Notes: generated by a model from the sequence alone, not told the origin. Counted from the first letter of the stretch, positions 46,315 to 58,801 are shown. The stretch is DNA of 64,000 nucleotides from Thalassia testudinum (GCA_037157565.1 JAZHRO010000073.1:94094001-94158000), one strand, 5' to 3'. Numbers and translations: made by a program.

Positions 46315-47691
46315 CTAGCCAGCGCTAAGTTTAACGTCATTTGCCAGACTTAAATCCAAAAATATGTATTTCAAATAAATGGGTTGAGTCAAGATTAAAA
46401 TGAAGATGTGATCATGTAATGCAAGGATCAGTGATCCACAAATACGGATCAGTTGATGGTGAATACTAAGCCCAAAAGGTCGAAAAACTAAAGTGAATTG
46501 GCTTGAAACTATTTTCAGCCAGATGCTGCAAAAGAGAGAAATATTAGTGCGGGTGCCATAGTGCATAGATAATGGCAACCTTAAGATGTGATGCATTAGG
46601 AAGGCAGATGAGGTGGATACAGGGTGATTTGTGGGGAATAAATCATATGGGTCCTGAAAGTGATGGGAAATGAAAGGGGGAACCTGAGTGGTGTAGTCTG
46701 AAATGGTATAAGAAACCACTTCGTAAGTTAAGTTAGGTGTAGATGGATGTAGAGTAGTTGAGTAAAATATGATTCAATGGTCCATCTCAATAGTTTCAGA
46801 CTTATCAGAATCCTCAATCTTATCCCTAGGGTGATTAAAATTCTCATTCAAGTCACCCAAATCATGATGCAAGTCTTCAAATGTAATGGACGGAAATTCA
46901 TTATTAATTAGAATCACATCCTAGGGGGCATAAGATCGGGGTTTAGATTAGTCAACACCTCAAATCTTTTTTGTTCTGTGGACTTCTGGATTTGATCCTA
47001 ATTGTTTTTCTCTTGGACTATATCTTCTGAGGGATTATTTTTTTATTCCTCATCTGTCAAATCAAACTCCTCAAGATTCCATGATTCAGCTAAATTTTTT
47101 GCTTCTTCAGATAGATCCTCATAAGTCATCCCTAGTAATTCTGCAATTTCTTGAACATCTTTTTCATAAGGGGATTGTTTATCTTATTTAATCTCGGGAT
47201 GTTGGGGATAAGGGTCAGATTTCTCTTCAGAACTCTGGTCGATGGGAAGAGAAGGGTACGAATTAGCTGAAACAGAAGTGACAACAGATTCGGCTTCTAT
47301 ATGGGATATCTTAGAATGATTAGTATCACCAAATATAGATATCAAATCATTTAAGCACATTTGATCATGGTAATCCTCAGACAAGAATAGATCAGAGCCA
47401 TCTAAGCGTGCTTGGCTGGGAGTGTCACTGTCCCCAATCTTTCTATCTTCTTGATCTTACTTTGATCCTCCCAAATCATCCAAGTAGTCCAATTGTGTGT
47501 CTTTAAACATAAAAGACTCATACTTTGGTCCACCATGGATTGGCTCCTCAAAATAGAATGGTTACAATTCAGGGCTTAAATCAAGATATAATTCCTTAAG
47601 TTAGCCTTTCTCCTCAAAGTTAGTTTTTGGGATATCAAAAAGGATTTGTTCTGCACAATCATAGAGCTGGTTGGTGGGCTTTGATGGGGGC
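46315..47691 (-). pseudogene. Decayed acidic ORF of element F (relative of the E and G ORFs)
   Basis: On the minus strand, 47184-47384 reads LSEDYHDQMCLNDLISIFGD and ends after PHPEIK-like sequence. In another frame an acidic helical part follows (QEIAELLGMTYEDLSEEAKN, then LEEFDLTDEE). At 46315-46719 are FQDPYDLF, which matches FYQDPYDIF of G, and FGLSIHHQLIRICGSL, which matches the IHHQL block of E. Many stops and frameshifts. The 5' part is cut off by element G. No gag or pol motif is present. Confidence 0.6.
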
Positions 47692-49388
47692 GTGTTTGGC
47701 GTGTTTGAAATCGGGGTTTGGAGGACCTATCATCGTAGCTCGCAAAACACATCTATTAAATAAAATTTATAACCGAAACTCGAAAAGTGAGTCCCAGGTC
47801 GAACACGGGGAGGTGAATGTTTGGTTTTATAAAAATCCACGTTTCTCTTTTATTTGTTTTTGTCATTTTTATCTTTTCTAATTTTTTTTGTATTTTTATC
47901 AAGCAAGAGATTAGGTCGATGAAAACTTTATCTACTTGCAAAAATAAGAGAGTGAGGGAGAAACAATCATCTATTTATCTCATGAATGTTTTCTACAATT
48001 ATGAAAGTAGGAAAACTACACTACAAAAATGAAAAAAGATAGAAAGAGGTGAGAGAAATCCCCCTCGACGGTTGCTCGGAGAACGACTTGCTTCGACGTC
48101 ACCTGGGGGAAGGTGATGAGGAGCGGGATGAAGGTGGACGAAGCTAGAGGATGGAGGATGGGGCAGGACGGCGTCGTGGCGAGGATCTTCTTCCCGAAGG
48201 GAGGTGAGGAGATGCCATGGGATGCTCCACGAATGGGGATGAGGGGAGGGAAAACTATTTGGTTTTCTACTCTAGAGGAGCATCCCGAGCTTGGGACAAG
48301 CTCTCTCTAGAGCCTTGAGGTGGTGACAGGAAGAAAGGAAGAGATGGTTTGGAATGGTGGTGAGTAGGTCCTTTTCTAGTGGACGAGGAAGAACAAATTT
48401 GCATCTGGGTCATTACTGATGTCTGCAAACGTCGCTACAGATCCTTACAGCTGTCGCTGAAGATTTGCCCTTCAATTCCTTTTGCTGGAATGCGCAGACC
48501 ATTAGTGACAGGTGTAAGTGTCCCTAAAGGCCCGCGTCGCTGAAGATCCGCTTGCTACTCATGTTCCACTGGAGCGTGCGTCGCGCACTATGTCGAGCGT
48601 GCGTGCATTAATGTGCGTTGGCTGCTGCTGCGCACAGCTGCGCTACCATGCACTGCCACTTGCGCTCTCACGCACGCGTGTGCCTTGATGCTGCTCTGCG
48701 CCTCAAGTCTTCAATTGAGGGGGCAGCAGGTTTCGAACTTGCACCCTCTCTTTGAGAGCAGCCTTCGCAACCAACGTGCTGCAGCGAAGAAGTGTTGTGA
48801 AGATGACTTAAGGGTGCGAGTGGAGATGGATCCTCAGCCGTTGGATCAAGATCCAATGGCTGAGAATGGGTGATGCCTTGATGAAGAGTGGGTGTTGGCC
48901 GGTGTTGGGTGGCCTGGATGGTGCCACGTGGCACCATCTGGGCTGTCCATCTTTCTATTACAGAGGGTGCCATGATGCTCAGATTGAGATGATTCTCGCA
49001 TTTCTGGACTACGATCATCACTCCAGATCCATCCGTATGGTCAGATTTTTCATTCGAAGCCCGTAAGGATGTCGCATTGCCCTCCTAGCCATTGACCTTC
49101 CTCGGACTTCATATGATGCTATAGGACTCCGATCTAGACGATTTTGGAGGTGTTAGCCTCCGATCATCATCTTGATCAGATCCATACGGTCTGGTTGTCC
49201 ATCCGAGCCCTTGAAATAAATCATCTTTTTTCCTGACCATTAAAAGGACCTAATTAACCTAAAATATATACAACTACTTTAAATGCAGAATGATGCATGT
49301 TATGCAATATTTATAACATGAAATGAAAATCTAAGCCTAGGAACATGCATGATTAGGCATTTTAACCTAAATAGATGTGTCTATATCA
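47692..49388 (-). mobile_element. 3' LTR of element G
   Basis: It ends GTGTCTATATCA against the polypurine tract. The left end is placed at TGTTTGGCG by comparison with C and is uncertain by about ten bases. The layout matches C: the AAATAAAATTTATAACCG block, CCTCGACGGTTGCTCGG, a decayed TGACG-type inverted repeat (48501-48529) and a palindromic G-box. So C, C2 and G are one family or close ones, and G shows which internal region goes with it. Confidence 0.8.
48917..48938. promoter_or_regulatory. Palindromic G-box in element G LTR
   Basis: A perfect 22-bp palindrome with arms GATGGTGC around CACGTG. The core 20 bases equal those in F. Confidence 0.6.
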
Positions 49389-49402
49389 TAACCCCATGCC
49401 TA
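49389..49402 (-). other. Terminal polypurine tract of element G
   Basis: On the minus strand it reads TAGGCATGGGGTTA, next to the LTR start TGATATAGAC. Confidence 0.83.
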
Positions 49403-50630
49403 TCGTTTGCTAGTCCCTAGGAAAATTAAACTACATACTATGTAAAAGAATAAAATTAGGATTAGATCGCTTAGGCCTAAGTTGTTTATTAACAATAGAA
49501 AATATCAACTAAGGTCCTATACTACGAAGACTCAACAGTACCTGGGTGTCTACCAGAGTGCAGACCGCCCAAGTCCTCGCCTTATTTGAAAAGTGAAGAT
49601 ACTTTTTTTTTTTTGCTTTTCCTCTTTTCTAATTTTTTTGTACTTTTGGAGTTTGATAATTCTGGGATAACTTTTTATAGCTATCCAACCCGCCCAAGAC
49701 TCGGAAAGGACTTTAAGTGCTAAGCATCTAGTGAAAAGAGTGAAAGACTCACTAGTCAGTAGTTAAAACGGACTTTGGGTTTCTACAACCCCAGGTGACC
49801 TTGTCTAGAGGTTTATCATTTTGAACGGTAGCTTTCTCCCTACTTTTTTTATTTATGGGGTCAACACAAGGGTGAACTTAGTGTATATCTCCCCAGTTTA
49901 TTCTACTTGCGCACTTCTTCCATAATTGCTTTGGGAATTATTGTGCATTTTTGTGAGTTGGGCTCTGGACAACCGACCAATGGGTGGTTACCCATGGCAA
50001 CTTGCACCTATACTCATGCGGTGAAGTGTGGTTTTTTTTATTTTCTTTTATTTTCTCCTTTTTCTATTTTTTCTATTTTTCTCTTTTTCATTTTTTTTTC
50101 TAAGTAGGTGGCTTCCTTGATCTAAGATTTACCTAAAGGCAGTACGACGAAAATGGTCTTATGTTGGGCGTTGGACAACCAGCCGATGAGCTGTTATCAC
50201 CGACAACTTGCCAGCCATACCACCCTAGATAGTTCATTAGCTACCCAATTTCCGAAGAAATCGATGAAAAGTGAGTCAGTACAAAATGTGTGTAGATGCT
50301 TAGACTTAAAATCCCCTCAAATCAGAGGGCAGGTTGATAAGTCACATACTTATCTTCCTAATTTATTTACTAAATTAAAATGAATTTGAATTGGCAAGGA
50401 CTCGAGACTATGTCTATATTCGAGTGGACACCTAGGTTAATTAAGCTCGAAGACCTGAAGAGTCTAAGTGTCTAGGTCCTATCGTATCATTTCCTAAAGT
50501 TAATAACTTCCAAATGCCTAAGTTCTCTTCTCCTAATTCTTCTTTTTTTTATCTTTTTGAATTTTCACTCTTTTTTAAAGAAACTAAAAGAAATTCTATG
50601 GAGTTAACAAAATTATTTAGGATAAAGTTT
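49403..50630 (-). other. 3' untranslated region of element G with a repeated structured block
   Basis: No gene is supported. A block of about 49 bp occurs twice (49957-50005 and 50163-50211), sharing GTTGGGC-N3-GGACAACC and ACAACTTGC/GCAACTTGC. The first copy has a six-base stem ATGGGT/ACCCAT at 49980-49995. The element strand carries several A/G-rich runs. Confidence 0.6.
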
Positions 50631-50667
50631 CCACCCCGCATGCCTAAATGATACAATGTCCTCATTG
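50631..50667 (-). other. Internal polypurine-tract motif of element G
   Basis: On the minus strand CAATGAGGACATTG is followed by GGCATGCGGGGTGG. One G has become C, but the pair is clear. Confidence 0.6.
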
Positions 50668-50967
50668 TAAAAACAAAGACATGAAAGGGGCAGTGTAAAT
50701 AGAATATCACTTGAATTTTGTGAAAATTGGGTCAGCTCCGCAGAGAACGTGGAATATACACATGTGCTAAATTTAATGCCTTCAGCTAGGCATAACATAC
50801 ATATAAGGAAGAAATTGAGAATTCATAAGTGCAGGTCAGAATCAAAACAGAAATATTGATCACAAGACCTGATTATGGTGTAGACCCATGCCCTAGGGTC
50901 TAGTGGTTCTCAGGTTTTGGATGAAAATCACCCAGAACTGAAGGTTGTTGTGTTTGCAGGGTTAGGC

Positions 50968-52705
50968 CTACGGTTTAGTGGTGTGCAACCCAAGACCAAA
51001 GTGTTGGACAATGGGTAAAGATGGTTCAATAGGTTCGGATGTCCACTTAACGTTCAGCTCAGAAAAATAATCAGTTATTTCGAGCTTAGGTTGCAAGTGA
51101 AAGATATCATAAGGGTCCTGGTAGAAAGTAGGTGGTTTTAGGTCAATAGGTACCCTTAGATCCAAAATCAAAGTTCCCTCAAAATTAGCCTCCCAAATTT
51201 TTATTTCAACATTCCTATCCTCCAACATCAAGTGCTCAGGTTCCGGGACCTCTAGCATACCGTTTACCCCATAAGATTTACCCAAGTCCAGAAATTGTGG
51301 TTGACTCAGAATTGACTTGGGTACAATGATTTCCAAATCAAAATCAATCCCTTTGGGATGTGGCTGAGGAATGGGGCTATTGATTGAATCTTCTAGTAAA
51401 TGAGGATTCGAATCCTCCAAGTTAGCACCAATCGAATCCAAATCTTCAATAATTAGGCTATCAAATGGTTCGTCAAATTCCTCAAGCCCATTTGTCTCAC
51501 TAAAATCATCTTCCTTATGCTCAAGTGAGACTTCACTAAGAGATTCTTCACCCTCAAAGTCAAAGAATTCATGATCCTTATTTATATATGTCTCAAAATC
51601 GATTTTCATTTCCTAGTTCAAAGAGACATTTTTCCTCGCTCCTTGGCACAGGAATCTCGGGTGAATCAATCAGTTCATCCTCAATGAATTGCTCTTGCCC
51701 AACCTGGTCATTCCTAATCTCAGAAAATGTATCCCCCCTACAGACACCTGAGTGGGTTCAGACATTGGCTCTCCTGAAGGGGGTTCATCTTGAGAATCAT
51801 CTTAAGATTTGATAGGGCAACAACAAATTTCATCCTCAACCTCGATAATTTCCCAAGAAGAAACTCACCCAGGTCCCTATCCCTAACATTTCGGAGCAAA
51901 TCCAATAGAGAATTATTAAGTTCATCAATCATTTTGATCATAGGCTCCAATGCTTCAGTGCATGGTGTTGGCTGGGCTTAAAAAGATTGTATGGTGTTCC
52001 TCAAGTTAGCCAACACCCTGTCTTGGATCTGGTTCACCTGAACCAGATGGTTCGGTTCAGGTTTGGGTGGGTTTGAGTTAAATCTAGGGGGTCAAGATAT
52101 CGAGGTTCTTGAGTCCCTCCATGATAGTAGGTCATTTCAGGTTGTTTAAAGGATGGTGGTGACCTATATTCAGGGGAATACTAGGGAGGGTACGTGTAAT
52201 AAACATTATCTCCTTCCTGATTGTAGATCAGGTTGGTTTGGTGATCAAAGGATGAAGATCTATATTCATTGTAGCTTTGGGAAGGATAGTAATCATAATC
52301 TTGTTGTCCAGGTTTAGGCCCTGGACACTGACGTCCAGATTCATATCCCTAATGAAAGTTATCCCGACTAGTGGATGAGTAATCATAAGTCGAGTTGGGA
52401 TAGTAATCATCTTGAGGATACATGTTGGTAGGAGGGTAGGATTGGAAATGTGTGAAAAATGTGGAAGGATACATTGTGGAGTAGGAGGGAAAACAGAAGA
52501 GAGAAAGATGCCCTACAATACAATCAACCAAACCTGTCTTTAGGTGGGTTAGCCTAAAGACCTACAGACTCCCAGGACCCGTCTTGAGATTATAAACGAT
52601 TTGGTCTACTTTTATCCGGTCAATCCAACTAGTTAGAAGGAGGGGCTAGGGAGAAGGTTCTTCCTTTGGCTTACGCCTACGGTTCCTAGTGTACCCCCCA
52701 GCCAT
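50968..52705 (-). pseudogene. Acidic ORF with Tyr-rich N-terminus, element G
   Basis: A likely ATG at 52705 opens a basic start (MAGGYTRNRRRKPKEE). The same frame then gives a Tyr/Ser/Pro/Gln-rich stretch (for example MYPQDDYYPNSTYDY, then DYDYYPSQSYNEYRSSS) broken by TAG at 52349 and again near 52191. A helical part follows in another frame (MIKMIDELNNSLLDLL, 51738-51950), then an acidic region and a C-terminal part, FYQDPYDIF to QHFGLGLHTTKP (50968-51609). The layout equals that of E: aromatic N-terminus, helix, acidic middle, conserved end. No gag or pol motif. Function unknown; a low-complexity particle or RNA-binding protein is one guess. Confidence 0.65.
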
Positions 52706-52940
52706 GGTCGTTTGATGATACTCCCTTAGCTAGACATCAGATGGACCAGCAGAAGCAAATTAATCGAAAAAAAAATCTCAGTCTGAGCCCTGAAGAGAGA
52801 ATCAATCCTTAGGGACAACGTCTACTCAGTTTTAATTAGGCTTGGGATGATTGTGCTGTTGGAATGTGATGGGCCCTTTAGATGGGTTGTGTCCTTAATG
52901 ATTAATTCAAATGTGTGTGACAGATAGCAGTTCTCGCACA
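52706..52940 (-). other. Part of element G leader, cut by element H
   Basis: It lies between the likely ATG of the G ORF and the H LTR. No motif was recognised. The exact junction with H is uncertain by several tens of bases. Confidence 0.4.
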
Positions 52941-55067
52941 TGTTTTGAAAACAGAGATCTCATCGTAGTATAGTGCGCGAAAATGCTCGTCAAAAATAAT
53001 TTATAAAATAACGAGACTTGAGTCCTGATCGTTCGTCTCTAGGAGGCATTTAGAAAATGTAGATTTGAATTTGATCTAGCTCACTCTACTTATTCTGAAA
53101 TGCATGCCAGTTTACAATAATTTGTATTGATGCACGACATGCTTAGTTGCAAAAGAATACAAAGTTCGCACATGCAACTTTAATCACAAGGAAATATGGC
53201 AATCAGCTCATGGTGATTTTCACATGTGGACATAAAGATATATAAAAGATGATTTCATTGATTTCATCATGGTGGTTACAGAGTGAAGCTTGCGGAAAGC
53301 TTGTATAAGAAAGCTTGAAAGCAATAAACTAGCTAACAGAAAACGACTGCATACATGAATCTATGGGCGAATTATGCATGCATCATTGGGGGAGAATATG
53401 GAGCTACACTACTAAGCAGTAATAAAGCATTAATCTAGGAGGAACTATGTTACTTATCTAGCTAACAGAATGAAGGGCATTCGGAGGTAGCTCCGATGGC
53501 CTTTGACTTGGTTGAGAGGAGGAGGGGCGGCCAATGGTGCTTAGGCCGGCCCTTGGAGAGAGGTTGGAGGTGATCTAGGCTTGGCGTGGAGGTGATGGGG
53601 ATGCCATGATGTGCTCGTGGAGATGGAGGTGGAGTAATGGAGGTGGAATTAAGCTAGAACTAGATGGAAGGCTAGATGGGTGCAAATGGTCACCCAAAGG
53701 TCCTTTAAGTAGACACAAGGGAGCCTCTCTAGAGAAGTGTGGAACTCTCTAGAGAGGCCTATGGTGGGAGCTCATGGGAGAGTGAGAGAGAGGATGGATG
53801 GGTGGTTTTTAGATCCACATTTGGTGGATCTAAAAATTTAATGCATCTTGGTTGCTATTTTTAGCAACTTAGGCAACAACACATGGTAAAGAGTTCTAGA
53901 GAACTATAGGTTAGGTATTTTCATGTAGATGGTGTGTGTGGGTGTGTGTGGGTCAAAACTAGGTGGCTAGGTTGATTAGGTTAGGTTCTAGTGGGTTTAG
54001 GTCAAGGTAGGGTTCAAATTAGGATTGTAAACCCTAATTCATTAAGGTAAAATGCAATTAAATTTTATACAGGCTTAATTGGATGTGTGAAACCCTAATT
54101 GAGAGTAAAACAACTCAATGAAGGTAGGTCTAGGTCAATTGGACTCTCACTGAGTCCAATTGGACAGCGTGTGCTGAATCAGGGCTCAATTGGACTGATG
54201 GAATTGACTAAGATCCAAGTCATTTAGGTTTAGTGAGGACTTAATTAGGTCCTCAAGGAGGTCTAGAGGTGATGTACTAGGGTTAGGGTACCTTAATTTA
54301 GGTTCCTATGGGGTTGGAATTGAGTTTAGGGACCTAGGAATTCAAGATCCATGCCTGAATTCAAAAATATGAACTAGAGAGCAGTTCCAGATGTCTGACA
54401 ATAGTGTTAGACATCTTAAAATGAAAAGTTAGACATCCAGACTTATTGTCTGGACGTCCAAACAGAGGCAGGGAGGAATTAAGGTTCTGTTTGCAGAAAT
54501 TGGATGTCCAGACCAAGTGTCTGGACATCTTAAAATGCTGCAGAAGTGGGTTTTAGGTGCACTGGTTGTGGCCAAGGGTTCTGGACCTCCTGTAACTCAT
54601 CTGGATGTCTAGATATAGGCTAGAAATAGGGTTTTAGGGCTTCCTAGGGTACAGTGACCTATTCTAAGGTTGGTTAAGGCTTGGGGAAGCTTTTAGGCTA
54701 TCCTAGGACTAAGATGGACCTAAGTTCTTCATAGTTTACTGCCTTATTCCTACTTAACTGTATAGCATACCTCAACCTCTTACATTATTGTCTACTACAT
54801 CTTATTCTTGGTCTTCTGCTCTAGCTTTGCTGCAACTCTAGCTTCAGGTCCAGCTTCAGATCTAGTCTCAGATCTAGCTCTTGAGCTTCTTATTTCCTGC
54901 AATTTATATAATGTGCCTAATTAGTATATTATAGCATTATTCTATGCATAGCTATAGGAAGAACAGTAAAGATGCAAATAATGCTTATGCATGCATGAAC
55001 TAACCTAACTTATGCTAAGTCCTAGCCTAATTTAGGTCAATTAAGACATATGATTGTTGTGCAATCA
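52941..55067 (-). mobile_element. 3' LTR of element H
   Basis: It ends TTGTGCAATCA against the polypurine tract. The left end (TGTTTTGAAAAC) is placed by comparison with F and C. AGACATC/AGATGTC-type motifs cluster at 54389-54615, some followed by TTAAAA. H lies inside element G. Confidence 0.75.
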
Positions 55068-55082
55068 TACCCCCATGCCTAA
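55068..55082 (-). other. Terminal polypurine tract of element H
   Basis: On the minus strand it reads TTAGGCATGGGGGTA, next to the LTR start TGATTGCACAAC. Confidence 0.85.
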
Positions 55083-56239
55083 ATCTTGCTAGTCCCTAAC
55101 AAATGTAAGACTAAATTATTCACATAAGGGTCCCTAAGGGATTGCTTATTTTATCAAGTGTATGCCTAGAGATTTTTCTCCTTTTTATTTTCATCTTATG
55201 TTCTAGAAATCCAAATAAATGTGAAAGTGTAGCTACGTAACTTTTGTAATGGATTTAAGTGAAAGACCTGATTCACCTCTAAAGCCTGTACTTGCCCCCT
55301 AGTAAAATTCTAGCGGGATAGGTGGACTTCTTCCCTCGGGGTATTCAAGATATTCTATGAATTCCACCTCAGCTTTAAGCTTGAGTAGAGAATGTTTAAG
55401 GGATATGGGCATTTATTTAGTGGCTCACCCTCACTTGGTGCTACATAGAAATTAGTACTTCAGAATCTAGATTCCCGAATTATCAACTCAACTCAGCAAA
55501 GGACGAGAAAAACTATGCTCTTTTCTGGTTCCTTTGTATTCATTCTCTCTTACTCTCTCTATTTTTCTTTTTTTTGGAGCTCACAATCTCACCGGATTCT
55601 CACATATGATCCGTATTTGGTGGTCTCACTTGGCATTAACACTTTAATTGAGTTCCATAACCCTAACACTAAGTCAGAATTCCTCAGCCAGTATTCAGGC
55701 GGTTAGAAACACAGAAAGATAGGTCAAGGCCTTATTTGGTGGTATTGCCTCAATGCAACTGAAATAAACACTAAATATTCACACACTCTTTTTCTTTGCT
55801 TTTTCATCTTTTTTTATTTTTTTTCTTTTTCAATTTTTCTTTTTTTTTCAATTTTTTTTCTTCCATTTTTTTTCATGTATTATTTTTTTTTCAACACAAC
55901 ACAAGCTAGCATACATTCATGAACTTTATTGAGGAGGCATTATTAAGGATTGGTGGTACTCAAGAGACATTAGGTGGCTTATTTGGTGAAAGTACTTTTT
56001 CACTACATTAGGGTAGATGGATAGGATGGTGTATTTCTGACCTTGACATCAATACCTTCCTTCAGCTGAGGATTCTATAAAGAATGGTCGTAACCATCCA
56101 CCTTAGCCCTAGTTTTATGAAAACTCGCTCTCCGCATAATTGCCTTATTTGGTGGCTCTCAAAATTTCGCACAAAAATGTATACGTAGGAACCAAGAGTG
56201 AAAACTGTGCCTAATCTCTGACTATCATCACCTAATTAT
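55083..56239 (-). other. 3' untranslated region of element H
   Basis: No gene is supported. It matches the F 3' UTR, including four TTTGGTG boxes (near 55615, 55735, 55980, 56147) and long T runs on the + strand (55795-55890). No internal polypurine motif was found; it should lie in the part lost by the deletion that ends at the reverse transcriptase remnant. Confidence 0.65.
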
Positions 56240-56914
56240 CTAGGATTCCAAATTCCTTACACTAATCTTAGAGTGGACTGACCCATTTACTATCTGAAAT
56301 GGGATAGATAATCCTTGCATCCGCCATTTCAGAATCTCCTTTTTAACAACCTCCTGCATATTTGGCTTGAGCCTTCTTTGCATATCTCGGAAGGGCTTCA
56401 TGGACTCATCCGTGTATATATGATACATGCAAAGAGTGGGATCAACACCCTTAATATCAGCAATTGTCCAGGAAATTGCTTCCTTGTGCCTTTGTAAACA
56501 CTCAAGCAGAGCTCCCTCCTACAATTCAGATAATGCAGATGAGATAATAATGGGGAGCGTGTTATTAGGGCCAAGGAAAGCATATTTCAATGTGCTCGGG
56601 AGGGGTTTCAACTCCAATTCAGGAGCCTTCTGGATTGAGGGTTTTAGTTGAGATGTCCCCACCTCAGGCAGCGGATCTACCTTCACAGTCCAGGGTAGGG
56701 ACAGAGACTCAGTGTGTACCCCCAGCAACTCTTCTAGTTTGGGCATTTTCCTTTTAGTTTCTTTAATAATCGAGGGATGGTCCTGAGATATGACCTTCTG
56801 AAGGGGATCTCTACATAAGACTGCTGGAGTAGTCTCTTCAATTATTTCATCAACGACCTCAATCTGAGAACAATCTTCAAATCCGGGTTGCTTGTAAGTA
56901 TCAAAAACATTCAA
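56240..56914 (-). pseudogene. Protease-RT linker and start of reverse transcriptase, truncated, element H
   Basis: On the minus strand 56519-56914 is the linker with KRKMPKLEELLGV and LKPLPSTLKYAFLGPNNTLP, typical of Athila Pol before RT. In another frame, 56240-56428 begins CMYHIYTDESMKPFRDMQRR and continues LKPNMQEVVKKEILK, the first RT block. It then stops near 56285, after GLSIP. The palm with the catalytic Asp pair, RNase H and integrase are missing, and the next sequence is 3' UTR. This is an internal deletion, so H could not reverse transcribe by itself. Confidence 0.85.
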
Positions 56915-57271
56915 TCAGATCTTATTGTTCCTAAAGCCCATTTTAAGTGCCCTGGATCTACACTTTATAGAGGCATTGGCTGTGGCCAAGAAGGGACGTC
57001 CCAGAATAATGGACAGCTTTGTGGGCTTATTAGATGGGTCAGTATCAAGTACTAGAAAGTCAACGGGGAAGAAGAAATCCTCCACTCTCACAAGGACATC
57101 TTCGAACAATCCCCGCAGTGTCTTAAGTGATCTGTTTGCAACCTGGAGGATTACTGGACTAGGCTTCAGCTCTCCTCCTCCCGAAAGGTCATAGACAGAG
57201 CTCGGTAGAATGTTTACCCCTGCACCCAGATCGAGCAGAGACTCGTCAATGTGTTGGTTACCTATAACCAT
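56915..57271 (-). pseudogene. Aspartic protease, element H
   Basis: The retropepsin active site SLLDLGAGVNILP (D-L-G form) lies near residue 15. VILQVANRSLKTLRGL follows, and FFPVDFLVLD and SIILGRPFLATANA form the rest. The domain has no internal stop, unlike A. Its Gln in LQVANRS shows that the TAG of element A at 6348 replaced a Gln codon. Confidence 0.88.
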
Positions 57272-58801
57272 TGAAATATACGGGGCCCCTGGGTCTTTCG
57301 TTTTGGAGGGTGTTCATGCTGAAGAACTGATCTCACATGGTCAGGCAAGATGACCTTGGTTTGGACTTGTTTCCTAGATCAACGCTTCTGGGTGCACAGG
57401 TCCTTCAGAAAGTTGGCATAGGACGGAATCTGTTTAATCGCTTCCAACAGAGGCAAGTTAATCTGGACTTGCCTAAAAGTACCCATAATGTCTTCTGTCC
57501 TACCCTTGGCTCCAGATGAGCCAACAGAAGATTCCCCTGGAGTAGATAGGCTCTCTGGATAGGGCATCCTCGGCTTCTGGGTAGAGGGGTCGTCATGGTG
57601 AGAAAGGGGTGGTGGAAGGATGACATCCTCATTGTGGGTGATTTTTTGTGAGGGAGAATGGTGTGGCTCTTCCTCGGGTGAGATGGAAGTCGAGTCAAGT
57701 GTGGAAGGGGAATTCTGAGATGTAACCGTAGGAGTGTTATCAGGCTTGTCAATCTTTTTTCCACTCCTCAACACGGTCACTGCTTGGGCGTGCTCCCTGA
57801 ATACAACCCCCTTGCTCTTAGGGTTCTCCTCAGAAGAGCTAGGCAGCTTCCCCAGATCACGTTGCCTAACTGCCTCAGTAAGATGACCAATTTGTGAATG
57901 CATATCAGTAATCATCTTATTCTGAGATTGGATAACCATATTTTGATGCTCTTGCATTGCTTTCATCATGGCCTTCAGTTCATCCATCTCAGAGGGCTTA
58001 TTCGGAGGAGGGTTTTCATAAGAAGGTTGGTATGTGGGTTGGGGAGGTAAGGGTCTTGTATTCCCTGAGTTAGAAGCATCAACTTTCTTCCAAGAGAAGT
58101 TTGGATGGTTCCACCACCCTGGATTATAAGTGTTGGAGTAAGGATTATTGCGAGGGGGGCGGAAACCTTGGGCCATGTTCAAGTTGGCCTGAATCAAATC
58201 AGGGAATTGGTTTGCCTGATGGCACTCCGCAGTGCGTGCGTTGTGCTTTGGCAAATGGAGCATTCTCTTGAAGCTTGAAAAATAGAGGCTGCTTGCAAGT
58301 TCATGCCAGGGTTTGCTAAAAGCCGATCAAAGTTTTTATTCAATAGTTGAATCTGATAAGCCAAATCCTGAGAAGCCCCAGCTTCATGGGCCTCTATCTT
58401 CCTCTGCAAGATTGATGGTTTTCTTTCTTGATAAACAGAGGACAGATGTATGGAGTTGTTGCTTAAAGTTTCAAATAATGCCTAGGCTTCATCCTCAGTT
58501 TTGGTCATGAAGGTTCCTGCACAGGCTGCATCAATGGTTTGCCTATGCCTTTCAGATAATCCGTTGTAGAACCTTTCGACCAATTGCCATCTTGGCACTT
58601 GATGGTGGGGGCATAACCTAAAAAGGTCATTAAAGCGCTCCCAAGTCTCATGAAATTTCTCCCCTTCTTGTTGAGTAAAACCCATAATCTCTCTTTAGTA
58701 ATGGTTGGTTTTACTCATAGGAAAATACTTTTTTAAAAATTCTCCCTTAAGGGTGGCCCAATCATTTACCCTTGCATCGAGGGTATGATACCAGTGCTTG
58801 G
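57272..58801 (-). pseudogene. gag: Athila-type gag, 5' part cut by element I, element H
   Basis: From the I junction inward, the minus strand reads WYHTLDARVNDWATLKGEFL and KKYFPMSKTNHY, a TAA, then EKFHETWERFNDLFRLCPHH and GLSERHRQTIDAACAGTFM, the plant retrotransposon gag core. A frameshifted part (58194-58409) and a long open part (57379-58263) follow. The latter has NPGWWNHPNFSW and a helical segment MDELKAMMKAMQEHQNMV. No zinc knuckle was seen, as in A. The N-terminal half lies beyond element I, outside the window. Confidence 0.87.
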
